A stretch of 64,000 nucleotides of DNA from Lepidodermella squamata. Taxonomy: Eukaryota; Gastrotricha. A model generated the notes under the pieces. It was not told the DNA's origin and did no database searches. It worked only from the letters and a program-made list of their open reading frames with translations. The stretch spans positions 248,001 to 312,000 of the forward strand of contig JBLDXI010000023.1 of assembly GCA_047495785.1 (NCBI GenBank). Reading direction: 5' to 3'. Position numbers and translations under genes: made by a program. This document shows positions 10,301 through 20,916 of this stretch, one piece after another; within the stretch, counting starts at the first letter, position 1; every line of letters starts with the position of its first letter.

Positions 10301-13300
10301 TCGCACTAGCTGCAGATCTTGATTACAGTAAAATCCGCCCCTTGGCGCACCTGTTACACCCGTTAGTAGTGAATAAACTGCCAGGTCAGCGTGACGGCTG
10401 GAAATTCAAGAAAATAAAGGCCGCACTCGAATAATCGCCGCACCTGAATAATCGCCGCATTTTTCACCCCTTTCTGAAAAATCAGGAAAATTAATCGCCG
10501 CGGCCTCTATACTGTAGTTTACGGTATGTATTATGAAATTTGTACCTTTCATACACCTTATCTTTTCATATTACTCTAGGCGAAGCTTACATAATACCAT
10601 AATTATATAATAAGAAACCGCTTATTTAAGGTGGATTTTTTAATTTTGAAACTCGCGCCGAAGGCGCCGAAAACCTTGCCCCGCCGTGAAACGCGAGCGC
10701 AGCGAGCATCACGGGGCAAGGTTTTCGTCCGAGCGAAGCGAGGCGACGCTGATTTCATCGAGCGAAGCGAGAAAAAGCACTTAAAACTCTTCGAACGAAC
10801 CGAGATCACTTTTCTTGTTTCAGCATGAAATTCGTTCAAAAATGCCGTTTTCAACGTACATTTTTAAGGTTGATTTTTTAAAGTCGCATTTCACCCACGA
10901 AAATGACCTATTATGTCACATTTTTCCACTTAAATTGCAGTTTTATCGGGAATGATGAATGCTTCGCCTTGAGTAATATGTCTAATAAGGCCCACGGTAC
11001 GGCTAGTTCCTCGGAAAAATCGCATAATAAGACTCGGCTTCGCCTCGCCTTATTATGTGAGTTTTTCCTCGAAACTAGCCTTCCCTAGGGCCTTATTTAT
11101 ACTTAATTTTTTCGATGATATGTCGCAGGAAATAGATGCAGTCTCTGGTGCCCTTTAGGGGCTGAAAACCGAATTGTAATTTAGATATTTTTGAACCAAT
11201 CAATGATCTTAATTTTCGTTCAAGGATACATTCTTGAACATTCTTCAGGGACCCTCTTATCAGTCCAAGCTCGGTTCAAAATTTCCTTGAGCCATTCAAT
11301 ATTTGCTTAAGGCCTTAATCATTTCGGGTCTAATTTCATCTATCCCCGGGGCTTTACCGTTTTCCATGTGGTCGATGGCGAGAGTAATTTCAGTGAGAGT
11401 GATTTCAGTTAAATTTGGATTTTCATCTAAGAAAATATCGCTGTCGGGGTTTCTGGGTTCGTTTTCAAGCCCTTGTAAAAGATCCATAAAATAAGATGTC
11501 ATTACTTCCAAAATTTCGTCTATTCCGCTGGTAAGTGAACCGTCTTCCTTTTCCAGAGGTTGAGGTTCGCTTTTCTCTCTGCTCTCTCCTCTCAGCTTTT
11601 TAATTTCCAGCCAGAATTTTTTGATATTATCATAATCAGTAGGGTTTTCAAGTAATTTGTCCAATACCGAGAATTAAGTTTGATCCTTAATAATTTTCAG
11701 ACGTTCAAGGGCATGATTTTTCTCATTCCTAGCAATTGTGAAATTTTCTCGGTCTATTCGGCCCTTGGTGTAATTTCTAAAATTTGCTTTCCCTTTTTGA
11801 ATGATTTGATTGGCCAAAGGTGTCCACCAGGGCGGTTTTTCACTAACTGTGCCCTTTTTCCGTTCACCGCAGGAGGTTCTGGCAGCATCTAGAAGGTTAG
11901 ATTTAGTATTAACCCATGTCTCTTCAATTGAAACAGGGTTTTCGACATTTTTTACAATTTTCTTTGTTAAATTCTCATTAAATTTGGTGCTGTATTCCTC
12001 GTTTCTAAGCAAATGATGTTTAATTGATTTTGTGATTTCAACCTTTTCTCGTACAAAATTAGGGCAATTAATAACACCTCTAACAAGCCTATGATCTGAT
12101 TCAAGGATTGGCGTTTCCTGAATATCACAATTCAGAAATTTGTCCCTTCCTTTTTTATCCACCAAAATGTAGTCAAGAAATGACCTACGTTGCGTTTTTC
12201 CACTGCCCCTTTGCCAGGTATAGCTTAGGTTGGGGAAAAACGTGTTGACAAAGCACAAATTATTGCTATTTGCAAATTCGACCCATAAATTTCCTTTGTC
12301 GTTACCTATGCTATCACCATAAGGGCCTACTGTTTTAGATTTATTTTCACTTACGACGCGCCCGTTCAAGTCGCCCATTATATTGGTGGTGCCTTTTTCG
12401 AATTGACACGAGAAAATTCCTGTTGTAAGACTTGGATAAAGGCATCTAGAGATTTAGTACAGTTATTGGCTGGTGCATAGACAGAAATGATGTTAAACAT
12501 ATCGCGATTTACTGTAAGCCTAGCCGATATAATACGTTCATTGATATGTTTGACCTCAATAACGTGTATGTGCTTACAGCGACGCACATAGAGGCCTGTT
12601 CCTGATTGGGCCCTACCATCATTTACGCCGCTGTAGTACAGTGTGCCATGCCTCAGATTTATGTGGCCTTGGCCTTTTAAGCAGAGCTCTTGTACCGCCA
12701 CTGCGTCATACACACGAAATTCATAATTTGCTTCCTCTTGTTTTTTATTTAATGTGGTTATGTTTATCGTGAAAATTTAAAATGCGATCCCAGACTTATA
12801 TCATTATCTACAGGAGTTTGTACAGGAGAATTTTCTTCATCAATCGTTGTTTGGCGCAAGATTGTTTTACTCTTACTTTTTTGCCGCTTTTTTAGAATTT
12901 TCTTGCCCTTCTTTGCGTTGCATTCGCCCTCTTCGAAATATTCATCACAGCTAGTTGATAGCACAGATTGATCGTAGTAATTTAAGTCCATCAATAGTTC
13001 GAATCTATTTTCGCATGGGGGTGGGTTTCGGTCCTACCAGTAGTTAGCCCTGCCGCCTTGCCCGCCGTAACCGTAATTTCGGCCGTAGTTGTAGTTGTTG
13101 TTGCGGTTGTTGAACTGGTTTCGGTTATTTGGTCGTTGCTGTTGTTGGTGGTAGAAGCCGTTTCCTTCCTGCTCACCAGTGTAGTTGAAGTTAGGACAAT
13201 GGTATTGGATATGCCCAAAGCCTCCACAGCTGAAACATTGAGGTCCAGCTCTTTCCGGTTCCGGCTTGAATTCCTCGTTCGGCTCGTGGATCGCTACAAG

Positions 13301-16300
13301 CTCCTTGGCACGCGAGCAGTACGTGGTGAGCGTTGTTCGCCCTTGTACTAAGTTTGCACCTCTGATCTCGATGAGCTCAATGATGACAGCTCCATTGGCC
13401 TTGCGCTCCTGAGGTCTCCACCTCGCTAGGTTTTTCGGCAGTAGCTTCTTTCCTGCTTCTTCCCAGTCTTCTTCAGGCAAACCTGTGATCTCCAGTCGGT
13501 CTTGATTGACTAGCTTCTCGATGAGGTGCTGCTTCATCTCAGTCTCCGCACCAGCTTGTTTCGTTGCCAAGCCGACGAGCACTTCCGTTTGAATCATTGC
13601 TACAGAGCGACGGATTTTCTCCTTTAGCGCGACGTCAGTGATTTCGTCGATCAGCAGATGGAGTGCTGCGAATTCTTCCGCCGTTGCCAATTTTATCGCC
13701 ATTTCCAGTCAATTATTTATTTAAGAAATCTCAGAAAAGTTATAATTCAATCGCAGAAATTTTCAAATACAAAATTTTTAAAAATTTCTCTTAGAATTCG
13801 AAAATCGATACGCAGATATTTTTAATTTAACAAAAAATAATTATCTGAAAAATTACAACAATTAAGTGTGAAAATGTTTAAAATTAGCGTTCCTAGAAAC
13901 CTAGCGGCGCGTTTTCGTAATGTTCGAATGCGAATTTTGACTGAAATAAAATGGCGCGTCTCGTGCTGTCTTGAAGTTGTGTACTTATTACAAAAGCTTA
14001 GTGTGCGCGCGGCGAGGAACAATGCGTAATCAGCGTAATAAGCGCGCTTGCGCATTGGTTAAAAGACTGAGCCAATGAGAATGCGCGTAGAGCCGTAACA
14101 TAGGCGGGCCTGAAAATGTGCATTTTAAATCGCAGTCCTCACTACGACTAGACTAACTGATAAGGTCCGGATACGATCCAGAAGCCTCGATTTGGAAGAC
14201 GGCTACGATTTGGCAGGACACGGATTAAAAGGGGTCTTTTAAAAAGATTAAATTGTTTGTTTTTTCGAGCGCGCGCACTTATTTTTTTTGTTTAATCACT
14301 CACTCGCACACACAGCAACACGACCATTGTTAGGTACGCATTGGGCGGCGTGCTTGTTGTCCCTTTTCGGTCTTGTGGTCATTATAAATTGGAAGTTGAT
14401 ATGCCTTATTTTCGCATTAACAAAGTCACAGTTCATGCCATCAGCAGTGCCATTACAAGCACCACAGTCCCTGACAAGCGCCCGGTCATGCCGCCACTAC
14501 GGTCGGTGTCCGGCACCAGGGTGGTCACAAATTCAAACAAATAATAATCGCTAATTTGCGTCATAAAAAGTAAACAATTATAGAGGCAAAATAATAATGA
14601 AAAAATGTTTTTTTTATTTTTTTCTGCCGGATCGTAGCCTTCTATTTTTTATTTACAGAAATAAAATCTGCCAAAGAGTACCGTAACGCTGGGTAATTTT
14701 GGACAGGCTAAATTTGGACACTACACCTTATCAGCTAAATTGTGCTCGATCAGGAAGGTGAATAAAAATATCGGTAAAAATCCTCAGATTCCTTGAGAGT
14801 TGGGCTTTCCAACGGTACCAAATACGAGGTATAATGGAAGTTACCTGTCTTCAACAAAAATTGAAAAGGTAGGATGTCTCTAAACGTCGATTTGGGACCC
14901 CCCTAATTCCCAGTCAATCTGAATATATCTCGACTTGAAATTTTTACCAGTGGCAACTGACACCATGAACTCTCGACGGGCAAAAAAATAATTTACCTTT
15001 GTCGACGGGAATGCGGTACAGGTGACCTCAAAGTTTAGGCCACACGTGGGGTAATTTTGGACATAATAAATGCGTTGAGAGAAAAATAGCGGGAAAAAAA
15101 TTTGAATCGAGTTTGGATGACGTCATCAGTTTCTTTGCACCATGTGCGCATTTTTTTAGGAATTTCAAGAAAAGTTTCAAGTTCTGCACGCATTCCGACA
15201 ATTATGAATATGCTAATGAAGTGTCCAAATTTACCCCATAAGTGTCCAAATTTAGCCTAACCACGCACCATTTTTATAAAATCAAGGTAAAATGAGAAAA
15301 TTACCAAATTTTGCCCAGAGATCGGATGTGCTCCCCCCCTCATGCCCTGAAAGTTTCACATTTGTATAATTTTTTCCTGATTTTCTAGAGCTGAAAACCA
15401 TGTTTTTGTCCAAAATAACCACCATTACGGTATGTCTGCCATTTCACTCTTCCAAATCGAGGCTTCTGGATCGTATCCGGACCACTGATAATGTAGGCTA
15501 TTTATCGCTACATAAGTCATTTTGATCTATATGCCTTAGCTATTCCGATATATTTCGTGTCGGGTGATTTACTGATATACATGCAGTCTTCAAACTTGAA
15601 AAAAATTTAGTGCTGCTTAGTTCTCCCACAATATCTTGCGTTATTGTCGCTTTATGAAATGTCGCCAGCTAATTTGTCGCGAAGAAAAGGGTGAGGACAA
15701 ATCTGTCGCCCAAAATTAAATAAGTGCGCCCCAGTTTTGCGCCCTTAAATAAACAAGTGCGCGCTGGTTTTGCGTAATCCGCGCCCACGTACACGCAACG
15801 CCGCGCTACAACCGCACGCATTTTATAATACGCCGCCTTAAATGAATTTGGAGGTGCGGTATATTTCTGATCAAACCGTTATTTCTGTATCAAAGTTTTA
15901 TAGGGTTGTATTCGGGGTGGGGTATATTTTCGAGAAATACGGTAGGCTATAGGCCATATTTTTCATTTTCAATCGCCCGACTGTTTCAATCTAAATTTAA
16001 AATGCACGCAATATCTGCCGCGTGAAACATTTCTTTAAAGGAAGAAATGAACGACAGATTTAGAGTCGACTTTGGCAGCCTCCTGCGATTCTTCGTCCCC
16101 AATAATGCAATCATTATGGTATGGGGCCCATACAATAATCCATAATGATTGCCTATAGACTTGTTCATCCTCTAATGTCGCGGGCGATTTTCGGCTAATT
16201 TTTCGTCTGACTCATCGAATCTTGCATCGAATCGGGTTCGAAAATCAACGCGGCATAAACTCAATACATAACAGTTTCTAATTTTACTAATTTTCTTATT

Positions 16301-19300
16301 CTACAGGTCCTATAGCTATCGATTTGTTCGACAAGTCATTGAAAATATTGGAAAGTGTTTCTTGCTTGAAACCCCAATACGTCGACCTCATCGCAGTGGG
16401 CGATCCGGGAATTGCTCTTTTTCAAAGGTAAGTCGAATTCGTCAAACGTCTAATATGGGTGAATAGTAAGTTGTTGGTACTCGCAAATTTGTAACGGGAA
16501 ATTTCGAAACAAGCTAGGTACCTCTTCGTAACATATTGCGTGATCTTTTCGTAAATTTCAATTTAAAATTATTATTTTCGAACCAATTTCGTGATCTCTT
16601 AGTAAAATATAAGCGAAAGAGTGATCAGTTGGCTCACGTTGCGCTGCCTCTTGTCATCGCTACTCAATGCCCAATTTTCGGCGCAAAATACCGCAATCGG
16701 CTCTACTGTGCCTTGCAAGCATTTCTTTTAAACTTTATTGGTATTGCCTTGTTTCCGAAAATATATTTTTGAGAGCCCCGAATTCTTTTCAGCTCTTTTC
16801 TAGAAAACTATCTCCAGCGATGTGCGGAGCTTGGATGACAGTTGACAGTTGGCAGTTGGGTTTGTACAACAACTTTAACACTTGAACTGCCAACAAGGAC
16901 TGTGAGATCCGATATTTTGATCGAAATCCTGGGTCTGTCAAAATTCAATTTTTTTGGGGTCAACGATGCGCCATATGGCAAAGTTCCTGACTGAAAAATG
17001 CAGACCATGGCCCGGCGGCTCTTTTGACACCAAATTTGGGGCCAAACGTCGCATACCTACCTACCCTAGTGACTACCCATAATTATCCAATTGCGAATTT
17101 CAGCAGCAAAGAGATGGTTGACTTTTTCTTCGAAATCTCTCCGCGTCCGGGTTCCGGGGATATTGAGCGCATCTAAAAACCTAAAGATATTAATTAGCTG
17201 ATAATTATCAGGATACATAGCCGAAAATGATTTTATCTACTGCTTAAACCTATTTTTTCCTAGTGCTTCCGTTGTATGGGATGGATTGGTCGGCATTTCG
17301 AACATCTTTAGGACACCCCTGCAGTTTGGGACATATGGCTTATTTGTAAAGGAGGACGTCCGCGTGACCGTATGTCTATTCACTATATTCTATTTTACCA
17401 TATACTAATTACCTATTTGAATACCGGTTAGTATGTTCTATTTTGTTCTACTTCTCAGGTGTGGAAAGTCTTGGAAATTATGACTTATCTTCTGGGGTTG
17501 AATTACGAAATCTATCGTCCAGATCGTGCTCTTTTTGTCAATTTGTACGGCACTACAACATTATAGTGCGTTTTCATTTAACGATAATGACCTGTGCCCA
17601 TTCGCACTGTTTTTAAATGAAGCGACGTATTGTCCAGTTATCCACCTCCTGAATACAAGACAGACCTATATGACTTCGATGCACTTACCTCCATGGCTCC
17701 GATCAGTCAAGACGGCGCGAAACTCTACGAGCCAATCGACTTGCGCTACTCAATGTCTCTCGGCCAACAGATGTATCTATCGCACACCGACATTTTCAAG
17801 TTGAACAAGCTCTTTAATTGCTTTGGTAAGCAGAAAATTGTTAAGCGGAACCAAGTTAAAAAGCTTGGCACCAGATGAAAATTATTAAAAAAATTCATTA
17901 TTATTGTTCGAACTGAGAACATTTTTTGAAAATTGTTTGAAATTATATTGTCTTTTAAGCCGCATATCCAACTTGTAATCAAACGGTTTGTGGCAATGGA
18001 GGTTACCCTGATCCAACCAAACAGTGCACTGAATGCCGGTGTCCTCGTGGCTTTGGCGGCCCAGCATGCGAAACTTACGCGCCAGCAAAACCTACGCCCA
18101 ATCGGTGTGGAGGCCCTGTCTATGTGACACCTTGCCAAAGGGCCACAATCACATCGCCAGGCTTCCCTGGTCAGTACGCAGCCGGCGATACTTGCTCGTG
18201 GCATGTTTCAACGGTGAGCTGTCAATAATACTCCCATGGAAAAATATAGCCATTCAGAAATTGAATTTCTCCTTTGATTATGAGGCTTAAAAAAATGCAG
18301 AAATATAGGCTTATTCTACAGCTAGCCATAGAGAAATAAAATATCCTCCTGATCTGAAACCCTGAGCGAGTTTGGCTGCGCCAAGTGAGGGAGAATCTTA
18401 GGGACATTCATGGGAGTAATTTATAATCTAAATTTCCAAAGCTGGAAGCACCTAACACAAAAAATTATGGTCTCGAAAAATTGCCTGAAATCAGCTGGGC
18501 GGAAAGGACGATTCCGGCCAGTTTTTGTACAGCCTTAACGGTGATAGATGAAGACAGACAGCTTTCAAAATCGTGATCAGGGCTTCGAACTGCCGTCAAA
18601 TATGTCTTCTCCCGCAGATAAATAATTCCGCCGCGAAAGGGTTAAGCTGATGCGTTTCTCCGAGTTTTCAGCAGATACAGAGGAGAAAAGCAATCTTGGA
18701 TTCAAAGTGTTTCTGCATTCTGAGCCATCCAAGATATTCCCTTATTCAGGTCATAAATGCGTCGCAACTTTTTAATTTACATGCAGGCAAATGATAGTGG
18801 CTTGATTTTCGGATTCGAGGCCAAGCCTGGCATGCAATGTTACGACGACAATCCAGCTGCTCCCGGAAATTTGATCTGCGGAGACGGCGTTTGGATTCGA
18901 GACTTCGGCCTGGAAGGCTATCCAGGATTCAAGTGAGTCCTTTTTGCTATTGTTCTTACTTTCAATTTTATGTTACTGCAAATTATGAATTATATGTTTT
19001 GAAGTGAAGTTATCATAATTCTCCAATGTTCCATTCAGGTTCTGTTCTTGTGGCATTAGCAGCGGTCGAGTGTTTGTAACGGACAAAAACCGAGCAATGG
19101 TGCACTTTGAATCACTGAAGAACGTATCCGGCAACGGATTCAAGCTAATTGCATTCGCAACTTGCCCTGGGGTTAAAGCGAGCACCTTCGACAAGGAGAG
19201 TACATTCACGTCTACTCACTATGACTACGAAGGAACGGCGATAACAACGACCGCAGATAACTCAACGTGTGCTCCTTGGACGGATCAACAGACGTATACG

Positions 19301-20161
19301 GGCTTCAGCTTCCCGTATGGGCGCCTCAATGAATCGAAGAATGCCTGCCGCAACCCGAACTCGGGCGCTGGTCTCAGTTGCTACGCTAACGGTAATTTCA
19401 ACACCCTGCTACCGTGTCGAAGCCCAAAAAAAGCCTTCAATGGTTAGCAATGCTTTATTTCCTTGGAATACAAGTGAATGATTTTGCATGTTCAGACCCA
19501 CCCCCACCCCAACCAGATCGTTTCGCTCGTTGCATTGCCAATTCTACAAAAGAATTCATGGACTGCCGTAGGAATTGTCTGGCTGGCGAATATGCGCTTA
19601 TTGGTTTTAACAACCTTGACAGAACTTTGTGCAACAGTGGGGTGAGTGCCAAAATGAAATTTTTGAAATTTTATTTTCCGAATGTATCATTTTAGAATGC
19701 ACTCAAGTGTGCACTGAAGGCTAACCCGAGTGTCTTTCGATGCATTTCTGGTGATATGAGAAAGCAATGTACCGACAGCGAAGCAGTCGTGAGTCATCCG
19801 CTAATTCTCCTCTTCTAATATGAAAATGTGTTTGTCAAAGGTTGAAACTTTCAACGGTTATAAGTACTTCAGCAGAAATTGGATCTCGTGCCAGCACAAT
19901 CCAGGTTATGTGAGTTATTTCATTAACATTTTGAATCTCATGCATCTCGTTGGCTTTGCAATACGTTAGGCCTACGTCAGATGCTCGCGTAACGGCCAGT
20001 TCGTTGATTGTCGTCGTAACGCTCCCGGTTACGGATGCCGAGCTGGAGAGGTTTGTTCGTGTGCTACATTTCAATTGACATCAGTTGTGGTATATTGTGT
20101 CTCACAGGCTGCGTCTTCAACATCATACGATGCGCCGAGCAAATGCTACAAGGGGCTATAA
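4328..20161 (+). CDS. Secreted astacin-like protein without zinc ligands (astacin-EGF-CUB-kringle-like)
   Basis: Thirteen exons fit GT-AG splicing with consistent phase: 4328-4523, 16307-16427, 17264-17369, 17459-17544, 17638-17825, 17960-18213, 18787-18932, 19039-19442, 19496-19641, 19696-19788, 19841-19909, 19970-20050 and 20108-20161 (647 aa). A signal peptide (residues 1-18) leads into an astacin-type domain ending in the family's LSHTDIFKLNKLFNC-type motif, then an EGF-like module, a CUB domain, a short kringle-like segment (CRNPNS...CY) and a Cys-rich tail. Astacins cleave proteins using HExxHxxGxxH. Here the equivalent helix reads EIMTYLLGLNY before the conserved RPDR, so all three zinc histidines and the catalytic Glu are gone. 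The Met-turn region is also altered, and no propeptide is apparent. It is probably a secreted non-enzymatic paralogue. Splice sites are predicted by eye. Confidence 0.75.
5352..6518 (+). CDS. LINE 1 ORF1 (gag-like, two CCHC zinc knuckles)
   Basis: An intact 388-aa ORF. The N-terminal third is predicted to be helical and acidic. The middle (about residues 100-200) resembles an RNA-binding fold region (VSLAVFGKDRQSVYD...). Two knuckles follow near residues 295-330: CHDCGDTQHLRRHC and CYNCEEFGHYANEC, matching CX2CX4HX4C. Such proteins package LINE RNA into a particle. ORF2 starts 18 bp downstream of the stop. A downstream Met at about 5370 is possible as the true start. Confidence 0.75.
   Translation: MFLKSFLMKNIEMMETEDAIHIMIQLVKNTDTAILEELGTDEASLLDGIEAVRSKHRRVLAELSSLKDDLLESRANCLKLHDELKEAVKTAQWVPPEKRFQEVEAELHLVQKENARVSLAVFGKDRQSVYDTKRKLEASGFGVADVVFLPQGNVAKFKFVTREQAAAALKTMKDNKVKCDWWESKHEREFRIICDSFIDSHPEKSQLKRRGAEILKNGKPFKRYESSIKQIIDTEAKVESEDEEDDPPSMIRGGRGNDTRASIKPPPVPDVSVTGTTDKDNEVKKGQRPRVKECHDCGDTQHLRRHCPTRLATIQCYNCEEFGHYANECKSEVQRRFDHQARGHQSRGHQSRGYVPQGFESRDGGAHGQAQLVALVCELLQGATRRQR
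6537..9800 (+). pseudogene. LINE 1 ORF2 (endonuclease + reverse transcriptase), two frameshifts
   Basis: Three overlapping frames (6537-7817, 7757-8752, 8685-9800) together cover one ORF2 polyprotein. The first carries the APE endonuclease: LLLQE (catalytic Glu), YAPAS, GGDLNG and the C-terminal DHHLVV. The second has a basic linker and the start of the RT (fingers, NYRGISLIS). The third holds GLRQGCPLSPLLF, the AFADD catalytic motif and the C-terminal RWYGHVARM/RPRGRPKLRW region. The breaks fall near about 7780-7800 (A/G-rich run) and about 8700-8715 (T-rich run). They look like single-base indels, either decay or homopolymer assembly errors. Confidence 0.8.
10087..10524. mobile_element. 438-bp TA-flanked inverted-repeat element (CCGTAA termini)
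   Basis: Terminal inverted repeats of about 25 bp (CCGTAAACTACAGTATAAAG...; right end ...TACTGTAGTTTACGG) are flanked by TA on both sides, typical of Tc1/mariner-type insertions. The interior is built from repeated AATAAAGGCCGCACTCGAAT-like units. There is no coding capacity. The first six terminal bases match those of the element at 14681-15430. Confidence 0.75.
10567..10981. repeat. Foldback repeat with internal hairpins
   Basis: The outer ends CATATTACTCTAGGCGAAGC (10567) and GCTTCGCCTTGAGTAATATG (about 10962-10981) are near-perfect inverted copies. Inside is a GC-rich palindrome (CCTTGCCCCG...CGGGGCAAGG) with repeated CGAGCGAAGCGAG. No ORF of known type. Confidence 0.55.
10986..11098. 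repeat. About 110-bp hairpin
   Basis: AATAAGGCCC, GGCTAGTT, CCTCGGAAAAA and CATAATAAG on the left pair with CTTATTATG, TTTTTCCTCG, AACTAGCC and GGGCCTTATT on the right, giving a long imperfect stem with a small loop. It abuts the broken 3' edge of the minus-strand LINE. Confidence 0.5.
11100..12994 (-). pseudogene. LINE 2 ORF2, broken and 3'-truncated
   Basis: Pieces on the minus strand run 12994-12764 (lysine-rich N-terminus), 12713-12378 and 12378-11674 (APE endonuclease: VAVQE, VYAPAN, GDLNG, SDHR), then 11664-11296 and a shifted frame to about 11100 (RT fingers: ITLAIDHMENGKAPGIDEI). At least three frame changes separate them, and the RT catalytic region is absent. Dead copy. Confidence 0.75.
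13034..13702 (-). CDS. LINE 2 ORF1 (one CCHC zinc knuckle)
   Basis: An intact 222-aa ORF. The N-terminal two thirds are mainly helical, followed by one zinc knuckle, CFSCGGFGHIQYHC, near residue 165. The C-terminal tail is rich in Asn, Gln, Gly and Tyr, like an RNA-binding low-complexity tail. It is shorter than LINE 1 ORF1 and has one knuckle instead of two. It lies just upstream of ORF2 in the same element. Confidence 0.7.
   Translation of the reverse strand: MAIKLATAEEFAALHLLIDEITDVALKEKIRRSVAMIQTEVLVGLATKQAGAETEMKQHLIEKLVNQDRLEITGLPEEDWEEAGKKLLPKNLARWRPQERKANGAVIIELIEIRGANLVQGRTTLTTYCSRAKELVAIHEPNEEFKPEPERAGPQCFSCGGFGHIQYHCPNFNYTGEQEGNGFYHQQQQRPNNRNQFNNRNNNYNYGRNYGYGGQGGRANYW
14164..15483. 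mobile_element. Non-autonomous hAT-like element with perfect 8-bp target duplication
   Basis: Terminal inverted repeats begin GGTCCGGATACGATCCAGAA and extend about 36 bp. Both ends are flanked by the identical 8-bp ACTGATAA (14156-14163 and 15484-15491), the duplication length of the hAT superfamily. No transposase ORF is visible. A second element (14681-15430) is inserted inside, so the original element was about 570 bp. Confidence 0.85.
14681..15430. mobile_element. 750-bp TA-flanked element nested in the hAT-like element
   Basis: The ends are inverted repeats (CCGTAACGCTGGGTAATTTT on the left; ...GGTTATTTTGGAC when the right end is reversed), flanked by TA at 14679-14680 and 15431-15432. 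This suggests a Tc1/mariner-type miniature element. Interior motifs such as GTGTCCAAATTTA recur. The part at about 14870-15100 matches 2290-2560 in reverse orientation. No ORF. Confidence 0.75.
15640..15860 (+). repeat. Dispersed repeat, copy also at 44065-44230
   Basis: About 160 bp beginning ACAAATCTGTCGCCCAAAAT is nearly identical to 44070-44230 in a TFIP11 intron, in the same orientation. A reversed half copy is at about 45480-45630. No coding capacity. Confidence 0.7.
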
Positions 20162-20916
20162 GCTCTCGCAATTGGAGACTGACAATCGTAACTCGTAACT
20201 TATTGATTCGTCGTTAGTAGCTATTGATTTGGATGATTATCAGCGCGGTTATTGCTATTATTACTATGCAGATAGAAACGTGATAATTTTCTTGACTTGA
20301 ATTCATGACTCAAGAACTCCTGAGAGTAAATATTTATTGGAAAGTGAATACTGTATCCATCGATGCTAAGACTGTATAATTAAACAGCTGAACTGACCCA
20401 ATTTCTTACGACTGCTGTCGTTTATCACTGTATATCTCACTGATGGATGCAAATAGATGTCGGGCACATCATTTCGTGGTTATTATCACTGGACCCGAAC
20501 AGCGTCGTTAACTTGCGTAGATTTGCGTGACATGATATATTTAATGGCCCGATGTCAAGTGAACAGTTCTATCTTCCATCGCTAGTTTATTTTTTGCTAT
20601 TTATTTTCCGATATTTTTAGGTTGGAAATATTTTCTTTGCTCATGATATCTCTCTGAATAAAACAACGCATACAAAGTCCAAGTTACGCGAAAATAAAGT
20701 AAAAATTTCGACATATGACATATTTGATATCGTTGGATAGAGAAAATCTTCAACATGGATAAAATAGTATATTTCAAAGATTTTTCGTAAATTTTCCGGA
20801 TGAGCCAACCGCTGCAGAAGAATGACAAATTTGCCGAAAATCAGCAAAACAGCTGTTTTTAACCAATTCTAGAAAAATAAGCAACATTTATGCTCAATAA
20901 ATGAATAAATAAAATA
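20162..20916. other. No gene recognised
   Basis: Downstream of the astacin-like gene. I see no ORF worth annotating and no clear polyadenylation signal close to the stop. Confidence 0.4.

Larger units (their letters stand above)
11100..13925 (-). mobile_element. LINE 2: related non-LTR retrotransposon, 3' part missing
   Basis: On the minus strand, a 5' UTR (13703-13925), ORF1 and ORF2 follow in LINE order and are related to LINE 1. The reverse transcriptase stops partway: coding similarity ends near 11100 (FGFQPLKGT...), before the FADD motif. LINEs are normally truncated at the 5' end, so loss of the 3' half suggests later deletion or replacement by the foldback sequences at 10.57-11.1 kb. 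Confidence 0.75.
4524..16306 (+). other. 11.8-kb first intron of the astacin-like gene
   Basis: The donor CAG|GTTCGT and acceptor TTCTACAG join codons across Gly (phase 1). All other introns of the gene are 54-836 nt. The intron contains two LINEs in convergent orientation, several inverted-repeat elements and a nested hAT-like element, all listed separately. Its minus-strand stretch at 4719-5297 has short coding-like pieces I could not identify. Confidence 0.65.

Noticed and set aside
10087-10524. CRISPR-like array because of repeated AATAAAGGCCGCAC units
   Set aside because: Units vary, spacing is irregular, and the block lies inside TA-flanked inverted repeats in an animal genome.
10631-10854. 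ORFs on both strands in the foldback repeat
   Set aside because: They come from CGAGCGAAGCGAG-type internal repeats and palindromes, not a protein family.
17104-17175. Possible extra exon of the astacin-like gene (SSKEMVDFFFEISPRPG...)
   Set aside because: The acceptor fits, but every nearby GT donor leaves the wrong phase for the next exon and a stop follows; direct joining of 16427 to 17264 is in phase.
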